From: Undibacterium sp. 5I1
Lineage (GTDB): Bacteria > Pseudomonadota > Gammaproteobacteria > Burkholderiales > Burkholderiaceae_D
Direction of reading: 5' to 3'
DNA length: 64,000 nt
NCBI RefSeq assembly: GCF_034314085.1
Contig: NZ_JAVIWI010000001.1
Coordinates: 1,054,001 to 1,118,000, forward strand
Shown here: piece after piece, positions 46,146 to 54,240 of the stretch
Layout: the number at the start of each line of letters is the position of its first letter
Position numbering within the stretch: the stretch's first letter is position 1
The notes under the pieces: model-generated
What the model was told of the DNA's origin: nothing
Seen by the model: only the letters and a program-made list of their open reading frames with translations
The model's database searches: none
Made by a program: the position numbers and the translations under genes

Positions 46146-46433
46146 ATGGATAAAGATATTAAGTCGCCAATCAAAAGTGGCTGGCGCAATAACATCAATG
46201 GGTATGTGGAAGGCTGCGTGAAAACTGAGGTAAAGGTTAGCCAAATTAACCTTTCTCTTGATCAGGAGACCGCATGGGCGCTGTGCAATTTACTGTGTGA
46301 CAGCGAGTTAGAAAAGTCAGGCGCAATAAATAGACCGCAATTTCCGATGATGTCTAACCTTGGCGCTGCATTGGGGCGAATGATCGACCATAGCGCCGCA
46401 AACAACAGCGGTAGAAAGGTGATAAAAACATGA
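46146..46433 (+). CDS. Unrecognised small protein
   Basis: 95 residues, with no motif recognised; it overlaps the MazG-like gene by ATGA. Confidence 0.55.
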   Translation: MDKDIKSPIKSGWRNNINGYVEGCVKTEVKVSQINLSLDQETAWALCNLLCDSELEKSGAINRPQFPMMSNLGAALGRMIDHSAANNSGRKVIKT

Positions 46434-47947
46434 GCGACGATAAACAAATTGATAGGTTTTCAAATTGGCTCGCAACTTCAAGATACAAGCAAGTAATGCG
46501 GACGAGCGCCCACGAAGACACCATGATGGAAAACGCCTGGTGTGCGGCGTTGGCATCGCATCCTAAAAAGGATCTCAAATGGAGCAATTTCAAGCCGGAC
46601 TTACTGATCCAGTTCATCAAAGAAAACTCGAATTTTGATGCCAAGCTGACCGAAGAAATGCTTAATTTTGCCATCAACAATTGTGGCGAGGGTTCGCAGA
46701 CAAAGCCATACCAAGTCGAGGTTGCGTCATGGATGAAAGCGTGTTTCGGCGATGTAATTTCCGCCGACACAATCGAGCGCAATCATCGCTTTCTTGAAGA
46801 GGCGCTTGAACTGGTTCAGGCATGTGAATGCACTCAGAGCGAGGCGCATCAATTAGTCGATTATGTCTTTAACCGACCGATCGGCGAGAAGACTCAAGAG
46901 GTTGGCGGTGTAATGGTCACTCTTGCCGCATTGTGTCAGGCGCAATCAATTGACATGCAAGAGGCGGGGAGAGTTGAGCTAGAGAGAGTCTGGACTAAGG
47001 TTGAGCAGATTCGAGCAAAGCAAGCATCAAAGCCGAGATATTCGCCACTTCCTATTTCGCAGCCAGTACAGGAAAGCGACTACGAATTTGAGGCTTTTGG
47101 TGAACCGCATGTATCAATACCATATATTGAGCTTTTTAATTTACGTGCAGAGAATGCAAGACTTAAATCTGAGTCAGTGCAGGTAAGCGCGGAGCCATCT
47201 AATGAAATTATTATCGACTGCATAAAAGATTTTAAATATAAATACGACGATGGCGTGCCATTGTTAAGATTTCAAGACAGCCCACTGTTTGCTGAGTTTT
47301 GTGTGCGAATTTATAGAATGGGTTGGGGTGATTGCAATGCGTCCATAAAGTCAAAGCCAGTAAAGGTAAGTGCGGAGCCTGTCGGTTGGCTTTCGTGGGT
47401 TGGGGATAAAAACAAAATTCATTCAAGTGCGTCATACACTGACTATGAGCCACTTGCTTATGAGTCACGCGTAAAGATTTATACAGACGCGCCGAATACC
47501 GAAGCACGAATGACAGAACTCGAAAAAGAACTGGCGCACTGGAAGAGCAATCATGCCGACGTAGTCAAGCGCCTAGCGATAGCGACACAGCGCCTAGACT
47601 TGCCTGTTGAAAGAATTCTGGCGATGCGGGAAATGGAAACGTTGCAAACAAAAGTGGCGGAACTCGAAAAAGAAAACGCGCTGCTTAAAGATGTGGAAGC
47701 CAGCTTTGCACATTTAAGCGAGGCGCTTCAAGCTGATTGCGCAGCAATGAAAGAAGAGAATAAGGAGCTGCGAGCTTTATTGTGTATTCGTTCAGCTTCG
47801 CCAACACACATACCTTATATGGATGACGGAGAGATGCAGGATAACAGTATGCTACCGCGCATTGACTACAAGCGAGACTCCGTAGAAGCCATTAAGCGAA
47901 AGCTGACAGCTCGGACAGTGGCTAAATTGAAAGGCGGTGCAGCATGA
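46430..47947 (+). CDS. MazG-like domain plus coiled-coil protein
   Basis: A 505-residue protein. Residues about 100-200 carry a MazG-type helical domain (RNHRFLEEALELVQA, then EVGGVMVTLAALC) common in phage proteins. The remaining 300 residues are a variable linker containing two PVKVSAEP-like segments and a C-terminal coiled coil rich in ELEKE heptads. The domain mix suggests a nucleotide hydrolase attached to a modular tail. Confidence 0.75.
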   Translation: MSDDKQIDRFSNWLATSRYKQVMRTSAHEDTMMENAWCAALASHPKKDLKWSNFKPDLLIQFIKENSNFDAKLTEEMLNFAINNCGEGSQTKPYQVEVASWMKACFGDVISADTIERNHRFLEEALELVQACECTQSEAHQLVDYVFNRPIGEKTQEVGGVMVTLAALCQAQSIDMQEAGRVELERVWTKVEQIRAKQASKPRYSPLPISQPVQESDYEFEAFGEPHVSIPYIELFNLRAENARLKSESVQVSAEPSNEIIIDCIKDFKYKYDDGVPLLRFQDSPLFAEFCVRIYRMGWGDCNASIKSKPVKVSAEPVGWLSWVGDKNKIHSSASYTDYEPLAYESRVKIYTDAPNTEARMTELEKELAHWKSNHADVVKRLAIATQRLDLPVERILAMREMETLQTKVAELEKENALLKDVEASFAHLSEALQADCAAMKEENKELRALLCIRSASPTHIPYMDDGEMQDNSMLPRIDYKRDSVEAIKRKLTARTVAKLKGGAA

Positions 47948-47983
47948 TCCCGTACTTTAAAAAAACAAAAAAGATGATCAAAC

Positions 47984-48238
47984 ATGAAAAAGCTAAAAGT
48001 TGGCGACACTGTATCGCTCAATGATCATGGGCTACGCCAAATTTATCTCACGCCAATTGGGTGTGACGTGCTTATCGACACGAACTCCTCTGGCGAAGAA
48101 CTATGCACCGTCACCGGATACCATGCCTGGGCATCGCTGCATAACAAGGACGATCATCGCGTGTTTGTTGACGTTGTCTATAAAGGTACGACTACGCCTA
48201 ATGCCCGTCTTTTAAACGAAGTAAAGCCAGCCTTTTAA
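47984..48238 (+). CDS. Unrecognised small protein
   Basis: 84 residues, predicted beta-rich and starting MKKLKVGDTVSLND, which resembles small barrel folds. No family recognised. Confidence 0.5.
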   Translation: MKKLKVGDTVSLNDHGLRQIYLTPIGCDVLIDTNSSGEELCTVTGYHAWASLHNKDDHRVFVDVVYKGTTTPNARLLNEVKPAF

Positions 48239-48265
48239 TTAAGAGCGGCTATCAAGGAGTGAAGA

Positions 48266-48454
48266 ATGAAAGCGACTATTAACTCAAAAGGCGTTCTGAC
48301 TGTAATGGCAGAAACAGAATTGGAAGCGTATGCGCTTCGCATGTGGTGCGTCCAAAATTATGTGCAATCTCCAAACATATCTGAGACTACAGTTGCCGCT
48401 TACATGGTCTTTAAAGGTGAATCGATGATTGTGCATGGCTTTCTTGAAACATAA
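48266..48454 (+). CDS. Unrecognised small protein
   Basis: 62 residues, with AAGGAG before the ATG. No motif recognised. Confidence 0.5.
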   Translation: MKATINSKGVLTVMAETELEAYALRMWCVQNYVQSPNISETTVAAYMVFKGESMIVHGFLET

Positions 48455-48476
48455 GCATTTATCGACATTTTTTTGC

Positions 48477-48506
48477 TATAATAAGTAAGTCAGCGCTGAG
48501 TAACAA
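48477..48506 (+). promoter_or_regulatory. Operator-promoter motif, copy 15
   Basis: A TATAAT (48477-48482) lies upstream of AGTCAGCGCTGAG (48488-48500), which is followed by TAACAA. Either the operator overlaps the transcription start, or TAACAA is the -10. Confidence 0.6.
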
Positions 48507-48539
48507 AATTTTATTTAACTAACTAGGAGTAATAACAAC

Positions 48540-48848
48540 ATGGCAAAAGTAACAATGCACAAAGCGAACGACGGCACACTGTTTGATAAAGCGAAAGACT
48601 GCGAGGCGCACAACTACAAACTTCGACTGACTCCGATTGTGAAAGAGTTCGCCGAAGGTCTGACTAGCGACAACAATTCCGGCGTTTGTGAAGCAGATCA
48701 TGGAGGTTTAGCTGTATTCGTTTATAACCTGCCTGAATTTATTTGTCATAACGCCGACAAAATTCGCAGCATGTTGGCAAATGCCTCAGTAGTTCGTAAG
48801 CCTCGTAAGCCAGCGAAACAGATCGTAACGCAAACAGTTGTCGCCTAA
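48540..48848 (+). CDS. Unrecognised small protein with basic C-terminus
   Basis: 102 residues, beginning MAKVTMHKANDGTLFDKAKDC (a pattern seen in several short phage proteins) and ending in a Lys/Arg-rich segment. Function unknown. Confidence 0.55.
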   Translation: MAKVTMHKANDGTLFDKAKDCEAHNYKLRLTPIVKEFAEGLTSDNNSGVCEADHGGLAVFVYNLPEFICHNADKIRSMLANASVVRKPRKPAKQIVTQTVVA

Positions 48849-48864
48849 CGTAAAGCTTTTACCA

Positions 48865-48898
48865 CTAACATCAGTCAGCACTGATTGACTGATGTTAG
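48865..48898. repeat. 13-bp perfect inverted repeat built on operator half-sites
   Basis: CTAACATCAGTCA (48865-48877), loop GCACTGAT, TGACTGATGTTAG (48886-48898). The left arm plus loop also reads AGTCAGCACTGA, the operator core, so the element motif is nested in a larger hairpin. No U-run follows. Confidence 0.75.
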
Positions 48899-48956
48899 GA
48901 GTGAACGTTTTACCAGTTTCATAAATCGGCAAAGTTGCCATTAAAGGAGAAAACCC

Positions 48957-49116
48957 ATGAGTCAGTTCGAATGCCCCGTCGTCCGCATCATTATTGAACC
49001 ACACCCGAACGCCGACGCTATCGAGATTGCGTGAGTAGGCGACTACCAATCAATCGTCAAGAAGCATCAGTGAGTTCTACCTGCTGCGTAAAGGCGAAAC
49101 AACTGAGTTTCAATAA
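48957..49116 (+). pseudogene. Remnant of an RNA ligase-like gene
   Basis: After a good ribosome binding site (AAGGAG) an ATG opens a frame ending after 25 codons at a TGA. Reading through, the frame continues VGDYQSIVKKHQ to another stop. HPNADAIEIA followed by VGDYQSIVKK matches the N-terminal OB domain of RNA ligases of the DRB0094-like type. A sensible C-terminus (EFYLLRKGETTEFQ) appears in another frame. The gene is thus broken by stops, a frameshift and a large internal deletion. Confidence 0.55.
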
Positions 49117-49156
49117 CCCAACACAAATCCAATACTTTAATTTAATAATATATGTC

Positions 49157-49176
49157 AGTCATTACTGACGTATATA
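49157..49176 (+). promoter_or_regulatory. Operator-promoter motif, copy 17
   Basis: AGTCATTACTGACG (49157-49170) followed by TATATA (49171-49176), 12 bases before the next ATG. Confidence 0.7.
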
Positions 49177-49187
49177 AGGAGAAAACC

Positions 49188-49784
49188 ATGTCGAGCAAAC
49201 GAATTACAAAAGAACTATTCGCAACAATCGTCAGCAACGCCATAAAAGGAGCTTATCAAAGTGAGTTTGACGAAATCACTAAGCGCCAAAAAGAAATCAC
49301 ATTGAAAGTCTATCGTCTTCTTGTTACGGAAGAGCAAGAGAAGGCTATGAAGAAGTTACCTCATGGCTTCTTCAATGTCACGTCAGGACGGCAGGGCATA
49401 TATGTTTCTGCCGGTAGAGGCGATGACGCCAGACGCACAAAATTTTCCGCTCATTTCGGCGATGGTTGCCGTATGCCTGCCAATAGTTCTGGCTTTAACT
49501 CAATCAACGTAACGAGCGACGAGATATATAAGGAGTTTGAACAACTGAAGCAGGATGAAAGTGAAGTTCGTTCCAAGGTCGCATTATTAGAAGAAAAAGT
49601 TAAGGCAATTGTAGGCTCTGTTTTTACCGTCAAAAAGCTCATTCTTGTGTGGCCCGAAGGCAAAGTTTTCATTCCAGAAGAAGCGCTCGTTGATCGCTCA
49701 GAGAACCTTCCTGCCTTAATTGTTGATGGCTTAAACAATTTATTGATGTCGGCGCGTCCAGGTCTTGAGCTGACAGCACCTTAG
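49188..49784 (+). CDS. Unrecognised protein, weak Nmad5-like character
   Basis: 198 residues from the ATG at 49188 with AAGGAG upstream; the in-frame ATG at 49152 lies inside the operator. KRITKELFATIVSNAI at the start, a long central helix and a C-terminal VWPEGKVFIP recall Nmad5-type phage proteins associated with nucleotide modification, but the resemblance is from memory and weak. Confidence 0.5.
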   Translation: MSSKRITKELFATIVSNAIKGAYQSEFDEITKRQKEITLKVYRLLVTEEQEKAMKKLPHGFFNVTSGRQGIYVSAGRGDDARRTKFSAHFGDGCRMPANSSGFNSINVTSDEIYKEFEQLKQDESEVRSKVALLEEKVKAIVGSVFTVKKLILVWPEGKVFIPEEALVDRSENLPALIVDGLNNLLMSARPGLELTAP

Positions 49785-49796
49785 TAGCAAGGCAAA

Positions 49797-49822
49797 GCGT
49801 CCGGCAAGCGTATGTCGGACGC
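49797..49822 (+). repeat. Hairpin preceding the NFELLKDAY gene pair
   Basis: GCGTCCG (49797-49803) pairs perfectly with CGGACGC (49816-49822). The sequence after it (AAGAGTGAAATTAGATAATTTGTATGTC) resembles the sequence after the 44643 hairpin (AAGCGTGAATTTATACAATTTGTTTGTC), suggesting a shared element. Confidence 0.6.
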
Positions 49823-49886
49823 ACACTCTCCAAGAGTGAAATTAGATAATTTGTATGTCGAATGACAAACAACTAGCGAGAAAGAA

Positions 49887-50315
49887 ATGACAAAAAATCC
49901 TCTTACTTCTACAGCCACACTACAACCTAACTTTGAATTGCTCAAAGACGCCTACGCAATTATCGATGGCATTCCAGATAAGCAATTTGATCTTGACCGT
50001 GTCGTGTCTAAGGGTTATGCCAAAAAAGCTGATTGCAATACGATCGCTTGTGCTATCGGATTCTTAGCGATGCACCCACAATTTAACGCGCTTGGGCTGT
50101 CATACAGTCCGCCAAATGGTCTTCAATTCAAGGGGAGACAATTAGATAGTTACAAAACGGTAATCAGTAAAGTTTTTGGCGTAAGCGAAGACGACGCTCG
50201 AAACCTGTTCGGCGCCGCATACTCAAGCGACTATGATCCGCCTTTCTCGGATCGCTCACATAAGAAGCTTTGGCAGCACCGCGTTATGCGGTTCTTAGAA
50301 AAAACGGTCAGGTGA
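49887..50315 (+). CDS. NFELLKDAY paralogue 1
   Basis: 142 residues. Residues 16-60 and 70-85 closely match the next gene (NFELLKDAYAII.GIP, CNTIACA.G.LAMHPQFNALGLS). The conserved CNTIAC and MHPQFNALGL suggest a small helical fold of unknown role. Confidence 0.65.
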   Translation: MTKNPLTSTATLQPNFELLKDAYAIIDGIPDKQFDLDRVVSKGYAKKADCNTIACAIGFLAMHPQFNALGLSYSPPNGLQFKGRQLDSYKTVISKVFGVSEDDARNLFGAAYSSDYDPPFSDRSHKKLWQHRVMRFLEKTVR

Positions 50316-50319
50316 AATC

Positions 50320-50745
50320 ATGAGTGGCCCGAACTTTGAACTTCTGAAAGATGCCTACGCCATCATTAGCGGTATTCCAGAAAGCCAGATTGACCTTGGG
50401 AGTATTACGAAGAACGACTGTACTGAGGCAAGCTGCAACACCATCGCTTGCGCTGCCGGTTACTTGGCGATGCATCCTCAGTTTAATGCGCTTGGCTTAT
50501 CAATCGGCGTACATGGCGGACTCGCGTATCAGAACCAAAATTATGGGGACTTTACCACGCCTTTAAGTCAGGTCTTTAATTTAACTGAGAGACAGGCGAT
50601 GAATCTGTTTTCGTATGTTGGCGGAAGTGGATATGACGCTGAGATTGGCGCTTCATCAGACAAAACACGGTGGCAAAAACGCGTTGAAGCTTTCTTAAAC
50701 TATTACGATCAATGGCGCGGTCTTGAAGAAAAGAGCGCAAAATGA
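50320..50745 (+). CDS. NFELLKDAY paralogue 2
   Basis: 141 residues, a tandem duplicate of the gene before, with diverged central and C-terminal parts. It overlaps the exonuclease gene by ATGA. Confidence 0.65.
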   Translation: MSGPNFELLKDAYAIISGIPESQIDLGSITKNDCTEASCNTIACAAGYLAMHPQFNALGLSIGVHGGLAYQNQNYGDFTTPLSQVFNLTERQAMNLFSYVGGSGYDAEIGASSDKTRWQKRVEAFLNYYDQWRGLEEKSAK

Positions 50746-51296
50746 AAATCATTGGCTTCGATACAGAGACGACAGGTCTTAAACCGATGGACGGCGACAA
50801 GATCATCGAAATCGCCTTGCTGACTTACGATTCCGATACACGCAAGCTGATCGATAAATACGTCCAGCGTATTAACCCAGAGCGTCCAATCTCGGCAGGC
50901 GCGCAAGACATTCACGGCATCACGTTTGAATCGCTTGTGTTGATGCCGAAGTTCAAACAGATAGCGCATGAAGTGAAGAGCCGGTTGGACGCTGCTGATT
51001 TGCTTGTAGCGCATAACCTGAACTTCGATGCCGAGTTTCTTATCTGCGAGTTCGCCGCATGTGGTCTTCCTATTCGGGATATGCCAAGCATCGACACAAT
51101 GACAGAGGCGCGTTGGGCATGCGCAGAGGGTAAATATCCAAAGCTGAGCGAATTGTGTTTCGCGCTTGGCGTGACCTACGATCAAAGTGCCGCTCATGCC
51201 GCAGATTATGACGTGGACGTCATGATGCAATGTTTGTGGCGCGGTCTGGATCGTGGCTTCTATCAATTACCGGCAGCGTTGAAGGTGGCAGCATGA
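50742..51296 (+). CDS. DnaQ-like DEDDh 3'-5' exonuclease
   Basis: A 184-residue nuclease with Exo I FDTETTG (Asp7, Glu9), Exo II HNLNFDAEF and Exo III HAADYDVDV. It resembles the proofreading epsilon subunit. DnaE-type polymerases lack their own exonuclease, so this may proofread for the DnaE-UDG protein, although it lies 25 kb away. Confidence 0.88.
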   Translation: MKIIGFDTETTGLKPMDGDKIIEIALLTYDSDTRKLIDKYVQRINPERPISAGAQDIHGITFESLVLMPKFKQIAHEVKSRLDAADLLVAHNLNFDAEFLICEFAACGLPIRDMPSIDTMTEARWACAEGKYPKLSELCFALGVTYDQSAAHAADYDVDVMMQCLWRGLDRGFYQLPAALKVAA

Positions 51297-51688
51297 AGAG
51301 CTATACATGTCCTCAATGCGCCAATTACCTGATGGGTAGCGACGGCGAATGCCATGACTGTCACTGTGGTTGGAAGCAGCCAGACGAAGTGATCAATCAT
51401 GATGCCAGAGTTGAAGAGCTAGAGCGACGCGTCGAAGAGTTAGAAAAGCCTACGAACCTCAATGCGCCATGCCAAGCCAGGCTGACCGCTTATGGCGCAC
51501 AAGTATGGAATGCGCAATATGCGAAGACTCCGATAGAGTTCAAGCCAGAGCCGGTCAAGGCGAACGATCTGATTAAAACTCAGCTTTGGCTGTTAATGCA
51601 GGTTTATGGCGCTGGTTTGTATCTCAGTATGCATAAAAGCAAACTGCCTTTCGTTAACAACGAAATTACGATTGGAAAATCAGTATGA
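51293..51688 (+). CDS. Zinc-ribbon protein with coiled coil
   Basis: 131 residues. CPQC and CHDCHCGW form an N-terminal zinc ribbon, then a short coiled coil (ARVEELERRVEELEK). It starts within the exonuclease stop. Confidence 0.65.
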   Translation: MKSYTCPQCANYLMGSDGECHDCHCGWKQPDEVINHDARVEELERRVEELEKPTNLNAPCQARLTAYGAQVWNAQYAKTPIEFKPEPVKANDLIKTQLWLLMQVYGAGLYLSMHKSKLPFVNNEITIGKSV

Positions 51689-51912
51689 GTTCAACTGCCT
51701 TTGCCGTCATGTTCGTCACAGGGTCACTTATCGCCGGGATTATTGGCTTAATTGGTTCTTATGTCTTGCTTTACCGCGCAGTTTTATATCGTCTGAAAAG
51801 CTATCGCTGGCGCAGCGAAGATGTGGAAACTACTGCGGCGCTGACAAGCGTTTTTATATTTGGCGTTGTTGCGACGATGATCGGCTTTGTTGGTTTGTGG
51901 GCTTCTCAATGA
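51685..51912 (+). CDS. Two-helix membrane protein
   Basis: 75 residues, with hydrophobic segments near 5-28 and 48-72 separated by a basic, Arg-rich loop. It overlaps the previous gene by ATGA. A holin is conceivable. Confidence 0.6.
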   Translation: MSSTAFAVMFVTGSLIAGIIGLIGSYVLLYRAVLYRLKSYRWRSEDVETTAALTSVFIFGVVATMIGFVGLWASQ

Positions 51913-51925
51913 AAGGCGCCAAAGC

Positions 51926-52486
51926 ATGACTAAGCCAACAATCTCAAAAGGCGTAGCCGACGTCTATCACATCAGAACGCCAGATGGTGATTTCGCCGCA
52001 GTGTATATCGAGCATGGGTCTTATGCGAGTCACGGAACAACAAATTATTGGGTTCGAGTCGCATCAACGGGATCTTTTGGCACTTATGGCACATATTGGA
52101 ATTCTGTCGGCAGCGATCATGTCAGCTTCCTAACAGGAATCGACTTCGATTACGCGATGAAAAATCTAACGTCCTACAAGCATCGCGAGTTCGATTTGGA
52201 CGAGTCGGTTAAACAGGCAAAGGTATGGCTATTTGTAGAACGCCGTAGAGAAGACCTGACGAAAGAAGAGGCGAGAGAGGCTTTTGATGTGTTGCTTGAG
52301 GTATCTGGAACAAACTCTAAAGACGCGTTCGTGAACTCTTTACTTGAGTCTAACTTGCCATTCTTTAATGAGTGTTACGAGTGGATTGTCTGCGAACGCT
52401 ACAAGTCCGACTGCGTTGGCTTCTGGGAAAACATCTGGAGCGTCTTGGTCAAACAATTACAGGAAGAGAAAAATGCAAAACAATGA
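51926..52486 (+). CDS. Unrecognised protein
   Basis: 186 residues, with an aromatic-rich N-terminal half (TTNYWVRVASTGSFGTYGTYW) and a helical, charged C-terminal half. No family recognised. It overlaps the next gene. Confidence 0.6.
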   Translation: MTKPTISKGVADVYHIRTPDGDFAAVYIEHGSYASHGTTNYWVRVASTGSFGTYGTYWNSVGSDHVSFLTGIDFDYAMKNLTSYKHREFDLDESVKQAKVWLFVERRREDLTKEEAREAFDVLLEVSGTNSKDAFVNSLLESNLPFFNECYEWIVCERYKSDCVGFWENIWSVLVKQLQEEKNAKQ

Positions 52487-52784
52487 AACTAAAGCTGCGA
52501 TGGAGAAAACAATCTGGCTCCCGGACCCGCACCAGATTTTTATCCATCGTAACCGAAACTATTTTCACTCGCTGTTTTTAGGCTTGACGAACCCGCTCTG
52601 GCATCTGCCGTTTATGATCTTTCATATCTTGATCAAGCCTGCTTTCAAGGGCGCCTTTTTTATTTTGAGCTATTGGGCAAGAACGACGGTAATGGGCTTG
52701 TCTGGCTCGCTCATTACCGTAGATATGAACCGTCCGAAGATAGTTGTTCTTATTGATGGTAAGCCGCACGACGACTCCGACTAA
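52473..52784 (+). CDS. Unrecognised membrane-associated protein
   Basis: 103 residues from the ATG at 52473, with a hydrophobic stretch at about 33-70. No family recognised. Confidence 0.55.
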   Translation: MQNNETKAAMEKTIWLPDPHQIFIHRNRNYFHSLFLGLTNPLWHLPFMIFHILIKPAFKGAFFILSYWARTTVMGLSGSLITVDMNRPKIVVLIDGKPHDDSD

Positions 52785-52851
52785 ACGGGTTGTAGTTCCA
52801 GTTTCTACAATGCAAAATAACGATCTGAGCATAAAACAAAAAGAGGTAACT

Positions 52852-53433
52852 ATGGCGCTACTTAAACGCAACGACAAATACGTTAAAGGCATTCTTTCAG
52901 CGCTAAGCATAAAACCGACCGCATTCATCGCCAAAGGTAAGTTCTCGCTGGTCTATCAAGATGCTTTTGAGGATTGCGTATTGAAGTTGTCTGCTGAGCG
53001 GCTGACGGATCGTTATTTTGAAACCATGCGCGGACAGCACTTCCCGCAACGCATGGCGGTTCTTTACAAAGGGCAGAGAATGATTAATGGCGCAGACACA
53101 TTGATTGTGTTGAGCCGGCTTCGCAAGCTCTACAACGTGCGCCAATCAGAAGCAGCCTTGCTATACGCTAAGTTGATCATTAGCGAGGCAAGTGCAGCGC
53201 GCAGCCGGTTTATATTCGATCCAAGCGTAAGTGATGCTCAACTGAATTACAGGACGATTATGGAGGTTGCTAAGCATACGGCGTTCCCACATTTGTTAAG
53301 TGTCGCATTATGTGAATTGGCAAAATTTGCACGAGACACGCCGAATTGTGCATTGGACTTCCACTTGAATAACTTTATGGTGGATGATAGCGGTCTATTA
53401 ATTTTCTCGGACCCGTTCCAAACACACACATGA
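52852..53433 (+). CDS. Protein kinase-like protein
   Basis: 193 residues from the ATG at 52852 (AGAGG upstream). FIAKGKFSLVYQD...CVLKLS resembles a glycine-rich loop and the ATP-anchoring lysine, and LDFHLNNFMVDDSGLLIFSDPF resembles the catalytic loop and Asp-containing metal site of small kinases. Some phages encode kinases that modify host proteins; this may be one, but the substrate is unknown. It overlaps the next gene by ATGA. Confidence 0.7.
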   Translation: MALLKRNDKYVKGILSALSIKPTAFIAKGKFSLVYQDAFEDCVLKLSAERLTDRYFETMRGQHFPQRMAVLYKGQRMINGADTLIVLSRLRKLYNVRQSEAALLYAKLIISEASAARSRFIFDPSVSDAQLNYRTIMEVAKHTAFPHLLSVALCELAKFARDTPNCALDFHLNNFMVDDSGLLIFSDPFQTHT

Positions 53434-53777
53434 AAAAGATCACTTTTTTGGCATTAGCATTATTGGTTAGTGCGGTCGCGCAGGCAGACGTAACAGGCGA
53501 TCGACGTTTTAACATGTGTCAAAAAATAGGCAATATCGCACGTCAAAATGTAAAAGCTAAAACAAACAGCAACTACAAGCCGGAGCAGATAGTAGGGCGG
53601 GGCTTCCCTCCCAATGTGCGAGAGATAGGATTTTGGGCAGTTGACTTTGCTAAACACACCGATATGGACGAATACGACGCCGAGCTGTATGTGCGCCGAA
53701 AGTGTTTGAGCTATATCAATGAAGCGATGTATGGCGACGCAATCGCCAGACCGTTTAAACGAGAAGATATTAAGTGA
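53430..53777 (+). CDS. Small secreted protein
   Basis: 115 residues with a clear signal peptide (MKKITFLALALLVSAVAQA) cleaved after about residue 19. The mature part has two cysteines that could form a disulfide. The role is unknown. Confidence 0.65.
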   Translation: MKKITFLALALLVSAVAQADVTGDRRFNMCQKIGNIARQNVKAKTNSNYKPEQIVGRGFPPNVREIGFWAVDFAKHTDMDEYDAELYVRRKCLSYINEAMYGDAIARPFKREDIK

Positions 53778-53784
53778 GGTAAGA

Positions 53785-54228
53785 ATGATTGGCTATTTTG
53801 ATAAAACAGGCGCCCGTATAGAGAAATTGAAGTGGGCTGCGCTCTCTAAAGACGAGAAATACACGACGGTCAAAGCCTACGACAACGGCGTCGTGAATGT
53901 GCATTTGAAGTGGATTGGTCGCGTCCCTATGAACGACTGTTTGCCTGAGTATTATTGGTTGTTTGTGATCTTGGTCAAGAACTACAGGCCCGACGGCACG
54001 ATGGTCAATGATCCAGTAGATAACGATCAATATTTTCCAACAATGGAGGACGCAGTAGAGGCGTATGAGAAGTTTTTGCTTAAATGGACATCGTCAAGTT
54101 TGAATGACGATATGGAGTTTGAAGAAGTAGACAATCGGCTTGCGCCACCGGTTCCAGAGTTGCCACCTGATCCAAATAGACCAGAGGGCGGACAATTTGA
54201 AATCGATGGCATGTCTTGCGCTTGGTAA
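53785..54228 (+). CDS. Unrecognised acidic protein
   Basis: 147 residues from the ATG at 53785 with GAGG upstream. It has an acidic, Pro-rich C-terminal tail. No family recognised. Confidence 0.6.
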   Translation: MIGYFDKTGARIEKLKWAALSKDEKYTTVKAYDNGVVNVHLKWIGRVPMNDCLPEYYWLFVILVKNYRPDGTMVNDPVDNDQYFPTMEDAVEAYEKFLLKWTSSSLNDDMEFEEVDNRLAPPVPELPPDPNRPEGGQFEIDGMSCAW

Positions 54229-54240
54229 AGGAGAAAATAA

